Positions 1-5,957 of a DNA stretch of 17,708 bases are shown in pieces; within the stretch, counting starts at the first letter, position 1; the number at the start of each line of letters is the position of its first letter. The notes under the pieces were generated by a model, which was not told the origin of the DNA, did no database searches, and saw only the letters and a program-made list of their open reading frames with translations. A program made the translations under genes and the position numbers. The stretch is from the NCBI GenBank assembly GCA_937872275.1, contig CALMSE010000209.1:1-17708 (forward strand). Direction: 5' to 3'. This DNA comes from an uncultured Leucobacter sp. (GTDB lineage Bacteria > Actinomycetota > Actinomycetes > Actinomycetales > Microbacteriaceae).

Positions 1-284
1 GTTTCGTACATTCGGGCGCGGAGCGGGCGGGGGGAGGCGCCTCCGATGGTCTCGGCGACCTGCCGGCCGAACTTGATCAGGCGGAGGTAGAGGAGGTCGG
101 CGTCGTCGGCGGGATCGACCCGGTAGGGGACTGGGGAAGTGTCCCTGCCTCCGGCGACCTTCACCGCGGAAGTGTCTACTGCGGCGACGGTGGTCTCGGC
201 GAGGTCGCGCATGTGCGCCAGCTGGAACGGCACCTGGCGGATGTGCCAGGTGAAGGACTCCGACCAGGTGCGTTCAGTCTGCAT
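1..284 (-). CDS. Unknown phage early protein, 3' end cut by the window edge
   Basis: Minus-strand reading frame that opens at ATG 284-282 after a strong GGAGGAG ribosome site and stays open to base 1, so only about 94 N-terminal codons are present. The peptide begins MQTERTWSESFTWHI and includes the segment DDADLLYLRLIKFGRQVAETI, mostly helical in character. The start lies 9 bases inside the end of the preceding gene (stop at 274), as elsewhere in this operon. G/C dominates third codon positions. No domain is recognised. It is the last gene of the leftward early operon visible here. Confidence 0.75.
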   Translation of the reverse strand, partial: MQTERTWSESFTWHIRQVPFQLAHMRDLAETTVAAVDTSAVKVAGGRDTSPVPYRVDPADDADLLYLRLIKFGRQVAETIGGASPRPLRARMYE

Positions 285-573
285 CGGCTCCTCCTCGACG
301 CATGAGGCCCTGGGCGACAGCTGTGAGGGTGGCGGTGTCGATGTACTCCTGGCCGCCGCACCGGTGCACCAGGCCGTTGGACGGCGCGCTGAGTTCGGCC
401 AGGAGGGCATCGAGCGCCCGTGCCGCAGCCTCACGCTCGATAGCATCCGCCTCTTCACGCTGCTCAGCAATGAACCTCGCAGCCCTCTGGCAAAGGTTGC
501 CGGCAGGGGTCATCTCCCCGACTGCTGCTGTCGCACCAGCCAGTTCAAGCTCGATGTTGGTCTTGGCGCTCAT
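274..573 (-). CDS. Small helical phage protein of unknown function
   Basis: 99 aa if started at ATG 573-571, which overlaps the upstream TGA as ATGA, the usual junction in this operon. An in-frame ATG three codons earlier (582) is possible but less likely. The middle is alanine- and glutamate-rich (FIAEQREEADAIEREAAARALDALLAEL) and probably forms a long helix or coiled coil. The C-terminus holds a short HRCGGQEYID segment. No catalytic motif is visible. It resembles the small variable proteins that fill actinophage early regions. Confidence 0.7.
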   Translation of the reverse strand: MSAKTNIELELAGATAAVGEMTPAGNLCQRAARFIAEQREEADAIEREAAARALDALLAELSAPSNGLVHRCGGQEYIDTATLTAVAQGLMRRGGADAD

Positions 574-806
574 TGCATCCACCTCTGCGCTCTCGGAATG
601 ATCTGATTCGGGTTGGCGATCTGCGCCATGGGAGACTGCATCATCTGTTGCACTATCGGAGCTGAGACCACCTGCGGCGCGATGATGTGGCGCGGGTTCT
701 TCCGCCAGCCCATCTCGTAGAGCTTCGTCGGGATGTGCACGCTGTTGCAGAGACCGAGGTAGTGGAGATCCCTCCCGAGCGCAGCTATCTCGTCCTCGGC
801 GCTCAC
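570..806 (-). CDS. Small unknown protein, GTG start
   Basis: 78 aa starting with GTG at 806-804, coupled to the upstream gene by a GTGA overlap. The N-terminal half (EDEIAALGRDLHYLGLCNSVHIPTKLYEMGWRK) looks globular. The C-terminal half is rich in Q, M, I and P (SAPIVQQMMQSPMAQIANPN) and is probably an extended tail. Neighbours on both sides are equally small operon members. No family is recognised. The reading frame is supported by both overlaps and by G/C-biased third positions. Confidence 0.65.
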   Translation of the reverse strand: MSAEDEIAALGRDLHYLGLCNSVHIPTKLYEMGWRKNPRHIIAPQVVSAPIVQQMMQSPMAQIANPNQIIPRAQRWMQ

Positions 807-1303
807 GTCAGCTCACCCTGCTTCGCCGCCTCACAGAGAGCACGAGCGATGTACTCAGCCTTCGGCCCCGGATCGTCGCCAGTCTCGGAGCGGTACAGGT
901 CGAACTTGAACTGCCACTCCATCGACGCCGCCTCGATCAAGTCGGCCACCTTGCTCTCATCGAGCACCGGCTGAGCAGCGAGATCAGCAAGCTCCATCAT
1001 CACCTCAGCGGCTCGGCTATTGAGGCCATTCAGCTCGACCCAGTGAGCCTCGGCCTCCGCGATCAGCTTCTCGTGGGCTTTATCCCCCTTTGGGGATGTT
1101 GCAACAGTTGCACTTTTCCCAAAGTCGCTCGGCTCCTGCGGGGCGATACCAGCGACGGTGAGCATCCTCGCGGCGCGCTTCCTGACTATCTCGCGATGGT
1201 GCTGCGAAGAGCGCGCCCACGATCCGACGCCGTTACCGCTCTCGTGCCACTCCTTCGCTGCCCGCTCGATCTGCTCGGCGGTCGGGTTAGGTGTGGTCGT
1301 CAT
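803..1303 (-). CDS. Unknown phage early protein, helical, 166 aa
   Basis: Starts at ATG 1303-1301 after a GGAGGG ribosome site, 2 bases downstream of the preceding stop. The N-terminus (NPTAEQIERAAKEWHESGNG) matches a common opening in actinophage hypothetical proteins in which a short helix ends in W or H. The rest is largely helical and acidic. It overlaps the next gene by GTGA. The coding DNA contains a perfect 6-bp hairpin at 1082-1097 and a GTTGCAAC palindrome at 1098-1105. No enzymatic motif is seen, so function is unknown. Confidence 0.75.
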   Translation of the reverse strand: MTTTPNPTAEQIERAAKEWHESGNGVGSWARSSQHHREIVRKRAARMLTVAGIAPQEPSDFGKSATVATSPKGDKAHEKLIAEAEAHWVELNGLNSRAAEVMMELADLAAQPVLDESKVADLIEAASMEWQFKFDLYRSETGDDPGPKAEYIARALCEAAKQGELT

Positions 1304-1305
1304 GG

Positions 1306-1590
1306 TCAGCCCTCCTCGGGGATGTCGTGGCCGAGAACGCGATCGATAGCCTTCTCAAGCCCTCGGATACCTTCGTCGATCACGCGCCACGCCTCCACTG
1401 CGGTGCGCATTTCCATGTAGCTGCCGCCGCGGCGCAGGACTTCGTTCATACGGTCTCGATCAGCGATCAGCGACTCCTTCACCCGGCCAATCGTGCGGAC
1501 CGCATGATCGTCGTACTCGTCCTGCATCGTCCGCTCGCGGGCGACCAATCGCGGCCCCGACTCGAATCCGGGCAGTGTTTCAGCAGTCAT
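1306..1590 (-). CDS. Small helical protein of unknown function
   Basis: 94 aa from ATG 1590-1588, with an AGGAGAGG ribosome site within the 39-base gap after the preceding gene. The sequence is charged and helical, with an MNEVLRRGGSYMEMRTAVEAWRVIDEGIRGLEKAIDRVL core suggestive of a helical hairpin. It ends 2 bases before the next start, so it belongs to the same transcript. No domain is recognised. Confidence 0.7.
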   Translation of the reverse strand: MTAETLPGFESGPRLVARERTMQDEYDDHAVRTIGRVKESLIADRDRMNEVLRRGGSYMEMRTAVEAWRVIDEGIRGLEKAIDRVLGHDIPEEG

Positions 1591-1629
1591 TCAGATCAAC
1601 CTCTCCTTCGCCACAGTGGTCGTCATGGT

Positions 1630-1803
1630 TTAGTCCTCCGCGAACCAGGGGCACACGTCACGGTGCTTCCTGGCGTAGTAGCGGTCGTGGTCGCACGTCG
1701 GGCACGAGTTCGCGCCCTCGTGGGAGCAGCCATTCGGGTCGGGGTGCATGATGTCGGTGTCGGTGTATACCGTCCCGTCATGCGAGACGTACGGGGCAGC
1801 CAT
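1630..1803 (-). CDS. 57-aa cysteine/histidine-rich protein, possible zinc knuckle
   Basis: Start ATG 1803-1801 overlaps the upstream TGA by one base (TGATG). The small protein contains CSHEG, CPTCDH and HRDVCPW segments, giving C-H-C-C-H-H-C spacing that could bind one zinc ion. It begins MAAPYVSHDG. The cysteine-rich character continues from the C-terminal part of the upstream 369-aa protein, so the two may have arisen by module shuffling. Metal binding is inference, and the function is unknown. Confidence 0.65.
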   Translation of the reverse strand: MAAPYVSHDGTVYTDTDIMHPDPNGCSHEGANSCPTCDHDRYYARKHRDVCPWFAED

Positions 1804-2912
1804 CAGTCGTCGCCTCCTACCGGGAGCACCGGCTTCTCGCACGGCCAGGGATACAACGGCGCGTCCTCCCAAACACTGGGATCAGCGCCAGCGCCACTGT
1901 CGACCATGCAGCCGACGCACACCTCCATCGGCGTCGCTGGGCACGCGGTCATGTCCTCGGGCTGGCCGTCCTCGTCGCGGTGCTCGCACTCGCCTTCGAG
2001 GCAGTCACGCGGCCAGCACTCGGCGACGTGAACGTGCTCGGTGTGCGGCTTGCCCGGGCAGTTTGATGCGAGATGAGACTGGCGCATCGTTCTCGCATAC
2101 GCCACCGCGTGCTGGGGGCAGTTGGCGTTCCCCGCGTCGGCCAGAGTGACGAGGCCGCACGGCTGCTTCGCGCAGGGGCACTCGTCCTCGAGGCGAGTAC
2201 CCACCCACGAGCGGCCATAGTGCCACTCGAGCTGCGGTTCGGGTACAGCAGCACGAGAGAGCACCGGGAACGCGGCCAGGATCGCGTCGGCCTCGCGCAG
2301 CGCGTTTGGTTGAGTGCCGTGGTCGTAGATGGTGAACAGCAGCTCAGACAATCGCCCACGTATATCGTCATCAGACTCGCAACAGGGTTTCGCTACCGGG
2401 GCAACATAGGGGGGCACCCACCCCTGCCCGTGACCAATCTGCCCGCAAGAAGGGTGCAGCTTGCCGTCGTTATGCCATGCATCTCCGCGCGCTGGCAGTG
2501 GGCACCAAGCGCATACTGGCGCCGCCTCTTGGGGTGTGGTGAGAGCAGCCCGAGCGGTGATCTTTTGCGAATGCTCGCCGACCGCCGAGGACACCGTTTC
2601 GTATCCAGTACGTTTTGCAGTACGTGACGGCGGCGAGGTAGCGGCTTGGATCGCGGCGTCAGTGATTTCTTGTAGTGCTACAAGATCGGACGCGACCGGC
2701 ACACCATCAATGACGGCTTCCATGTCGGCGAGCACTTCACCGATCGCCTCACGTACGCTCGGAGCGTCGATCTCCTGTCGTGTGGTGAGAGCTTCTAGGG
2801 CGTCAGCGCAAGCGTTGAGCACACCCTTGGCGATGTCCGGCACCGAGAGGCACCAATCGCGCTGTCCAAGCCGCCGCGCTTCCGCGATCAGGTCTTCGGT
2901 CTTCTCGGTCAT
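1803..2912 (-). CDS. 369-aa modular, cysteine-rich phage protein of unknown function
   Basis: Starts at ATG 2912-2910, overlapping the previous stop as ATGA. The opening MTEKT is identical to that of the gene just upstream. Residues 1 to about 95 are helical (LIAEARRLGQRDWCLSVPDIAKGVLNACADALEAL). A CAWCPLP...CGQIGHGQG segment follows near 130-165 and may be a small zinc module. Then come a helical DDDIRGRLSELLFTIYDHG segment, an EWHYGRSW...CPCAKQPCG segment, and a C-terminal third dense in Cys and His (CPGKPHTEHVHVAECWP, CEHRDEDG, CVGC). This looks like several small actinophage modules joined end to end. It carries an 8-bp-arm inverted repeat at 2668-2685 and an 8-bp direct repeat at 2606-2625. 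No known enzyme signature is seen. Confidence 0.75.
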   Translation of the reverse strand: MTEKTEDLIAEARRLGQRDWCLSVPDIAKGVLNACADALEALTTRQEIDAPSVREAIGEVLADMEAVIDGVPVASDLVALQEITDAAIQAATSPPSRTAKRTGYETVSSAVGEHSQKITARAALTTPQEAAPVCAWCPLPARGDAWHNDGKLHPSCGQIGHGQGWVPPYVAPVAKPCCESDDDIRGRLSELLFTIYDHGTQPNALREADAILAAFPVLSRAAVPEPQLEWHYGRSWVGTRLEDECPCAKQPCGLVTLADAGNANCPQHAVAYARTMRQSHLASNCPGKPHTEHVHVAECWPRDCLEGECEHRDEDGQPEDMTACPATPMEVCVGCMVDSGAGADPSVWEDAPLYPWPCEKPVLPVGGDD

Positions 2913-3148
2913 GGGGTTACCTCCGTCACGTACACGCCAAGCTCGCGCAGGTCCAGGTCGGGCAGCTCACCCGCGCGCAGACGCTTCACAAGCCCGTCTA
3001 TATCGACATCGCCGGGGTTCGTGATATCTCCCCGTAGCGGCTTGTCCACGTACTCCGCGATCTGGGTGAGAGTCCCGGTGAACTCAAACGGCGCTCCCGC
3101 ATCGTCCCGGTTATCAACGTCCCGCATCGTGTAGGTCTTCTCGGTCAT
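2909..3148 (-). CDS. Small acidic protein of unknown function
   Basis: 79 aa from ATG 3148-3146, joined by ATGA overlaps to the genes on both sides. It begins MTEKTYTMRDVDN and contains FEFTGTLTQIAEYVDKPLRG and DIDGLVKRLRAGELPDLDLRELGVYV, suggesting a small alpha/beta fold. It shares 15 identical start-region bases (complement at 3134-3148 and 2898-2912) with the downstream gene. No family is recognised. Confidence 0.7.
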   Translation of the reverse strand: MTEKTYTMRDVDNRDDAGAPFEFTGTLTQIAEYVDKPLRGDITNPGDVDIDGLVKRLRAGELPDLDLRELGVYVTEVTP

Positions 3149-3384
3149 CGCTCCGGCTCCTCTCTCGGCTTCACGAGCCGGATTGTCAGGTAGTCTTCGT
3201 ACTCCGGCGTGAATCGCCGGTAGCCCTGAGTGCGCAGCAGCCGCTCCGCCACTTCCGTCACCGTCTCGTCGTATCCGACCTCGACAGCGGTCATCACGTC
3301 CTGCGCATGATCCCCGGCATTCACAAGCACGCGGGTATGAGTCACGCTGACCGCGATCAGTTCGCGGGGGTTATCGGGGGTCAT
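3145..3384 (-). CDS. Small unknown protein
   Basis: 79 aa started at ATG 3384-3382, which overlaps the upstream stop as ATGA. The frame is open further upstream, but that extension runs inside the preceding gene. Visible features are a beta-rich N-terminus (ELIAVSVTHTRVLVNAGDHAQDVMTAVEV) and a basic C-terminus (YRRFTPEYEDYLTIRLVKPREEPER). It belongs to the leftward operon, immediately downstream of the RyR-domain gene. Function is unknown. Confidence 0.65.
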   Translation of the reverse strand: MTPDNPRELIAVSVTHTRVLVNAGDHAQDVMTAVEVGYDETVTEVAERLLRTQGYRRFTPEYEDYLTIRLVKPREEPER

Positions 3385-3740
3385 GAGAGGACTCCTTCGT
3401 GGAGTGCAAACGCGGTGACGATCGCACCGAAGACCGAATCCTTGAGACGCTGATCCGCCGGCAGTTCGGCATATGGAACCAGGCATGGATGGGTCTTCGC
3501 CACAGCGTCCTTAGTGTCGCCGTGCACCCAGCCGTCGCGGCGCTTGGTCTTGCACCAGGCGTCGTGAAGCTCCTCCGGCGTAGCCCCGTCGAGCGCCGTC
3601 TGCACCCCTTCATACGCGGATTGCACCTGCCACTCCGGTGCTTCCATGAAGTGCGGCGACACGTCGGCCTCGTCGCTGGTGACTTGGAGCGCACGATTCG
3701 CCTCGTGGCACACGTGCGCGATTCTCTCGATATCGATCAT
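3381..3740 (-). CDS. RyR-domain protein
   Basis: 119 aa from ATG 3740-3738, overlapping the stop of the ASCH gene as ATGA. Residues about 55-105 match the RyR repeat first described in ryanodine receptors: PEELHDAW, then KRRDGWVHGDTKDAV, then KTHPCLVPYAELP, then LKDSVF. The N-terminal 50 residues form a helical extension (IERIAHVCHEANRAL). RyR domains in bacteria and phages are proposed from comparative genomics to bind nucleotide-like ligands in conflict systems, so a role in sensing or sequestering a defence signal is inference. Tight coupling to the ASCH gene suggests the two proteins work together. Confidence 0.85.
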   Translation of the reverse strand: MIDIERIAHVCHEANRALQVTSDEADVSPHFMEAPEWQVQSAYEGVQTALDGATPEELHDAWCKTKRRDGWVHGDTKDAVAKTHPCLVPYAELPADQRLKDSVFGAIVTAFALHEGVLS

Positions 3741-4258
3741 GGTCGTGCTCCGATCTGCGACCACACGGCCGCGGTAGTGGTGTCATCGAGGCGGCGGAGC
3801 CCGAGGGCGCCCCGAAACTGGATCGGCTCACGAAGTGGTCGCGGGTTCGCAAGCACCAGGTGGTTCTCTGCGAATTGGTCAGCCCATGGAGAGCACAACC
3901 CGGTACCGGCCTTCACCGCCTCAGTGAAACCGTTCGCCTTCGCCTTGTAGCAGCGCGGCCGGTTCGTTGGCGTTCCAGCGCACTTATGCACGTCCACAAG
4001 GTCAACAACGCCGATGATCGCGCCGAACGTGTCAAGGTCGCCAGGCGCGTTCCTGACTGCCCTTGCAGCGTGAGGGTGTGCTCGCTCGAAGTCGATCCAC
4101 TCATGGATCGGGTTTACGCGGGCCGCAGCGTGCACCGCGATGGGCCCACGATACGATCCAGCAATATTCCTGACGCGATTCTCAACATCTTTCTCGCCCC
4201 AGATGATCGCGTGCGACCAGGGGTGGCGCACCGTCAGGATCCTCAGTTCAGTTGTCAT
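3737..4258 (-). CDS. ASCH-domain (PUA-like fold) protein
   Basis: 173 aa from ATG 4258-4256 with an AAAGGAAC ribosome site. The ASCH signature is at the N-terminus: LTVRHPWSHAIIWGEKDVENR (residues 8-28, G-x-K-x-x-E-x-R), then YRGPIAVHAAAR, the GAIIGVVDLVDVH strand near residues 79-91, and a closing segment with PWADQ, HLVLANPRPL and FRGALGLRRL. ASCH proteins have a beta-barrel related to PUA and are thought to bind RNA or modified nucleotides; some are nucleases or amidohydrolases. It is probably the first gene of the left transcription block, since 4259-4337 is a divergent intergenic region. The RyR-domain gene follows with a four-base overlap. Confidence 0.88.
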   Translation of the reverse strand: MTTELRILTVRHPWSHAIIWGEKDVENRVRNIAGSYRGPIAVHAAARVNPIHEWIDFERAHPHAARAVRNAPGDLDTFGAIIGVVDLVDVHKCAGTPTNRPRCYKAKANGFTEAVKAGTGLCSPWADQFAENHLVLANPRPLREPIQFRGALGLRRLDDTTTAAVWSQIGARP

Positions 4259-4874
4259 CGTGTGTTCCTTTCTCTCGGGGCGCGGACTTCATAGACAGGG
4301 ATTTCACTTCCATCAGGAACTGGGCTATGGTCCAGACATGGCACATGTAGCGATCGCTGCACGGCTTGACACACTCGCAGCACACAACCGGCGAACAGCG
4401 GACGCGCTCGAGCAGCTCGCGCACTCCACCGGGTCGACAGACCGGGAGATCGAGGAACTCATCGAGAAGCACCGCGACCTCGCAGCCGACCTCGAAACAC
4501 TCGCGTCCCGCAGTAGGGCGAACGACGTGTGACCCGCACCTGACTCTGCCTGCCGCCGTGGGCGCGTGTTCCCGCGTGGTGGGTGTTGGACCCTGGCTTT
4601 CGATTGGAGGGAGGGGTGATGTCCGGAAAGAACCGCGGAGAGAAGTCCGCAAAGAAGCCTGCTGCTCAGACGCTGAAGGAGAAGCGTGCAGCGAAGCGGG
4701 AGAAGGCCGCTGAAGACGGCAGTCTGCTCGGCAAACGCAAGTAGCGTGCTCGGGGTGCGTGATGCGCACCCCGAGTTCCCCGACTGGGCCCGAACCCCGA
4801 GACTTGAGTGCTTCCTCGGTAACGCCCGCGCGGTTGAGCGCGGCGAGCTCCGACACAGTGAGATTCCGGGTCAT
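4248..4874 (-). CDS. Doubtful ORF: coding-like first ~45 codons, then runs antisense through two plus-strand genes
   Basis: ATG 4874-4872 overlaps the previous stop as ATGA, and the first part (MTRNLTVSELAALNRAGV...) is protein-like with G/C third positions down to about 4745. No stop follows, however. The frame crosses the 4749-4775 hairpin and then becomes rich in Cys, Ser, Pro and Arg (CRADCRLQRPSPASL), as expected for the antisense of real genes at 4619-4744 and 4338-4532. It ends by overlapping the ASCH gene start by 11 bases. The likeliest reading is a small early gene whose 3' end was replaced when the plus-strand island was gained. A genuine 208-aa protein cannot be excluded. Confidence 0.3.
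   Translation of the reverse strand: MTRNLTVSELAALNRAGVTEEALKSRGSGPVGELGVRITHPEHATCVCRADCRLQRPSPASLHASPSASEQQASLRTSLRGSFRTSPLPPIESQGPTPTTREHAPTAAGRVRCGSHVVRPTAGRECFEVGCEVAVLLDEFLDLPVCRPGGVRELLERVRCSPVVCCECVKPCSDRYMCHVWTIAQFLMEVKSLSMKSAPREKGTHDDN
4288..4293 (-). promoter_or_regulatory. Candidate -10 for the left minus-strand block
   Basis: The minus-strand TATGAA lies about 30 bases before the ASCH gene start, in the only divergent gap of the left region. The -35 position 17 bases upstream reads CTGATG, a weak match. If real, it makes genes 1-4258 a separate transcript, independent of the replication operon. Confidence 0.3.
4303..4331 (+). promoter_or_regulatory. Candidate promoter for the plus-strand small-gene island
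   Basis: TTCACT at 4303-4308, a 17-base spacer, and TATGGT at 4326-4331. The predicted start of transcription (about 7 bases after the -10) falls on the A of ATG 4338. No ribosome site precedes that ATG, so the message would be leaderless, as is common in actinobacteria. The -10 is good and the -35 is weak. Confidence 0.45.
4338..4532 (+). CDS. 64-aa coiled-coil protein on the plus strand
   Basis: A short plus-strand gene inside an otherwise minus-strand region. The protein has heptad-like leucines throughout (RLDTLAAHNRRTADALEQL, EELIEKHRDLAADLETLAS) and is almost certainly a helical hairpin or coiled coil. Codon third positions are G/C-biased in this frame. The longer in-frame opening (from 4140) runs antisense through the ASCH gene start and is rejected. 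A TATGGT -10 sits 6 bases before the ATG and there is no Shine-Dalgarno, so it is probably leaderless. No family is recognised. A protein expressed separately from the lytic operon might be active in the lysogen, but this is inference. Confidence 0.6.
   Translation: MAHVAIAARLDTLAAHNRRTADALEQLAHSTGSTDREIEELIEKHRDLAADLETLASRSRANDV
4619..4744 (+). CDS. 41-aa highly basic protein, conserved-looking in actinobacteria
   Basis: Starts at ATG 4619 after a purine-rich ribosome site (GGAGGGAGGGG) and stops at TAG 4742-4744. The peptide opens MSGKNRGEKSAKKPAAQ, continues TLKEKRAAKREKA, and ends in LLGKRK. It is about one third lysine and arginine, with a helical centre. Short proteins with this GEKSAKK...LKEKRAAK pattern are familiar to me as chromosomal hypothetical proteins in actinobacteria, but I cannot verify the match here. 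Nucleic-acid binding is a plausible guess from charge alone. A perfect hairpin follows 5 bases after the stop. It lies antisense to the readthrough part of the minus-strand ORF at 4874. Confidence 0.7.
   Translation: MSGKNRGEKSAKKPAAQTLKEKRAAKREKAAEDGSLLGKRK
4749..4775. terminator. Hairpin with 11-bp perfect stem, no U-tract
   Basis: CTCGGGGTGCG at 4749-4759 pairs with CGCACCCCGAG at 4765-4775 around the loop TGATG. It starts 5 bases after the stop of the 41-aa gene, so it is best read as that gene's terminator. The missing T-run is typical of many actinobacterial hairpins. By symmetry it could also attenuate leftward transcription of the replication operon. Confidence 0.6.
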
Positions 4875-5176
4875 GCTGCGGCCCTCCTGCGGTATGCCGC
4901 GCGGCGCTTCTCCCGCTCCTGCACGAGTCGCTCATGCAAGGACTCTGGATGCGTTTCTCCCCAGCGAGAGAGGTGATAGCCGGGTGTAGCGGATTCACGA
5001 GTTCCGCAGCCGTCGAGCGACGCGCAAGCGTCGCAGAGGTAGAAGATCCCCTCAGCGCGTGCCCCGCCCAGGGCGCCGCCTACCTTCCCGCCACAGTCTC
5101 GGCAGGCGTGCACGTCATAGAGGGCGGCCCATTCCTCGGCGATCACGTCAAGGTCGAAGAGGGTCGGTCCGTTCAT
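4871..5176 (-). CDS. 101-aa protein with two CxxC pairs, putative zinc-binding
   Basis: Starts at ATG 5176-5174, overlapping the upstream stop as ATGA; the longer opening from 5305 lies inside the neighbouring gene. After a short acidic N-terminus (MNGPTLFDLDVIAEEW) it has HACRDCGG and YLCDACASLDGCG, two CxxC knuckles that probably hold one zinc ion. The C-terminus is a basic helix (LVQEREKRRAAYRRRAAA). Its size and the operon position downstream of ssb fit a small nucleic-acid or protein-contact factor. No named family is recognised. Confidence 0.72.
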   Translation of the reverse strand: MNGPTLFDLDVIAEEWAALYDVHACRDCGGKVGGALGGARAEGIFYLCDACASLDGCGTRESATPGYHLSRWGETHPESLHERLVQEREKRRAAYRRRAAA

Positions 5177-5703
5177 CGTGTGCCGTCCACGAACATCAGG
5201 GAAGCGGGCTCGACCGTGCGGATCGCTTCGAGGTTCCAGATGCATCCAGACGCGCAGTCCCATCCGTAGTACCAGGCAGTCTCGTTCGCGAGTCGGGCGG
5301 GCCACTGGTACGGGGCAATGATGATGCCGTCGTAGAAGTTGACGAGGTGATCCCAGGCGATACGGTCACCCCTCCACCCGTAACGGCGGGTGTCTGCAGC
5401 CGGGGTGCAGTCGTAGAGTCGGGTGAACCGGTGGAGTCCCTCGAGCGTGTCGATCAGGAGGATCCGGGCCTCGGGCGCGAGGGTGACGGTGTGCTCGTTG
5501 TCGAGGGAGCCGGTGCGGAAGTCCTCGGCCTGGCACCAGGTCTTCCAGTCGTCCTCACCGAGCACCGACACCCAGAACCCGCTGGGCTTGTCCCAACGCT
5601 TCAACTTGCCCGAGTAGTCGAGGGTGCGGTCGAAGGCGAAGTCGGGATCCTGCGAGTAGTGCCGCAACTGGAGGTCATGCACGGCGGGTGCCTGCTTGTT
5701 CAC
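5173..5703 (-). CDS. Phage protein, possibly with an ADP-ribosyltransferase-like fold
   Basis: 176 aa from GTG 5703-5701 (GTGA overlap with the upstream gene). Ordered segments include LQLRHYSQDP, FDRTLDYSG, the KPSGFWVSVLG strand, WKTWCQAEDF, an ILLIDTLEGLHRFTRLY region, WDHLVNFYDGIIIAPY, and WYYGWDCASGCIWNLEAI. The arrangement of an H-Y-S strand, a K-P-x-G-x-W-x-S strand and a late Y-D-G-I-x-x-P-Y strand resembles ART-fold proteins and recurs, in my memory, in actinophage hypothetical proteins. I cannot assign catalytic residues, so the fold is a guess. If it is an ART, it would modify host proteins or nucleic acid early in infection. It sits downstream of ssb and a small helical gene. Confidence 0.7.
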   Translation of the reverse strand: MNKQAPAVHDLQLRHYSQDPDFAFDRTLDYSGKLKRWDKPSGFWVSVLGEDDWKTWCQAEDFRTGSLDNEHTVTLAPEARILLIDTLEGLHRFTRLYDCTPAADTRRYGWRGDRIAWDHLVNFYDGIIIAPYQWPARLANETAWYYGWDCASGCIWNLEAIRTVEPASLMFVDGTR

Positions 5704-5945
5704 AGGACCACCTCCCCGCCCTCGGTGCGGATCACGCCCTCGGACAGGCGCAGACCCCGCTCGGCCATGTCCTCCGCGATCGCCGCGTCCACCCGCTCCG
5801 CGGCCTCGATCAACTCGAGCGCGAGATCCCGCGCCTGCGTCGTCGAGTAGTTGGTGCGCTTCTTCTCCTGCCGGAGCTCGACCCGGTAGTCGTCGGTCGC
5901 CTGCACTTCGGCGACGTCGACGACGATGCTCTCTCTGATAGCCAT
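5700..5945 (-). CDS. 81-aa helical protein of unknown function
   Basis: Starts at ATG 5945-5943, 12 bases after the ssb stop. The N-terminus (IRESIVVDVAEVQATDDYRVELRQEKKRTNYS) suggests beta strands followed by a charged turn. The middle (TQARDLALELIEAAERVDAAIAEDMAERG) is a clear amphipathic helix. It ends in a GTGA overlap with the following gene. It is likely part of the replication transcript, with no recognised domain. Confidence 0.72.
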   Translation of the reverse strand: MAIRESIVVDVAEVQATDDYRVELRQEKKRTNYSTTQARDLALELIEAAERVDAAIAEDMAERGLRLSEGVIRTEGGEVVL

Positions 5946-5957
5946 GTTCTTCGCCTC

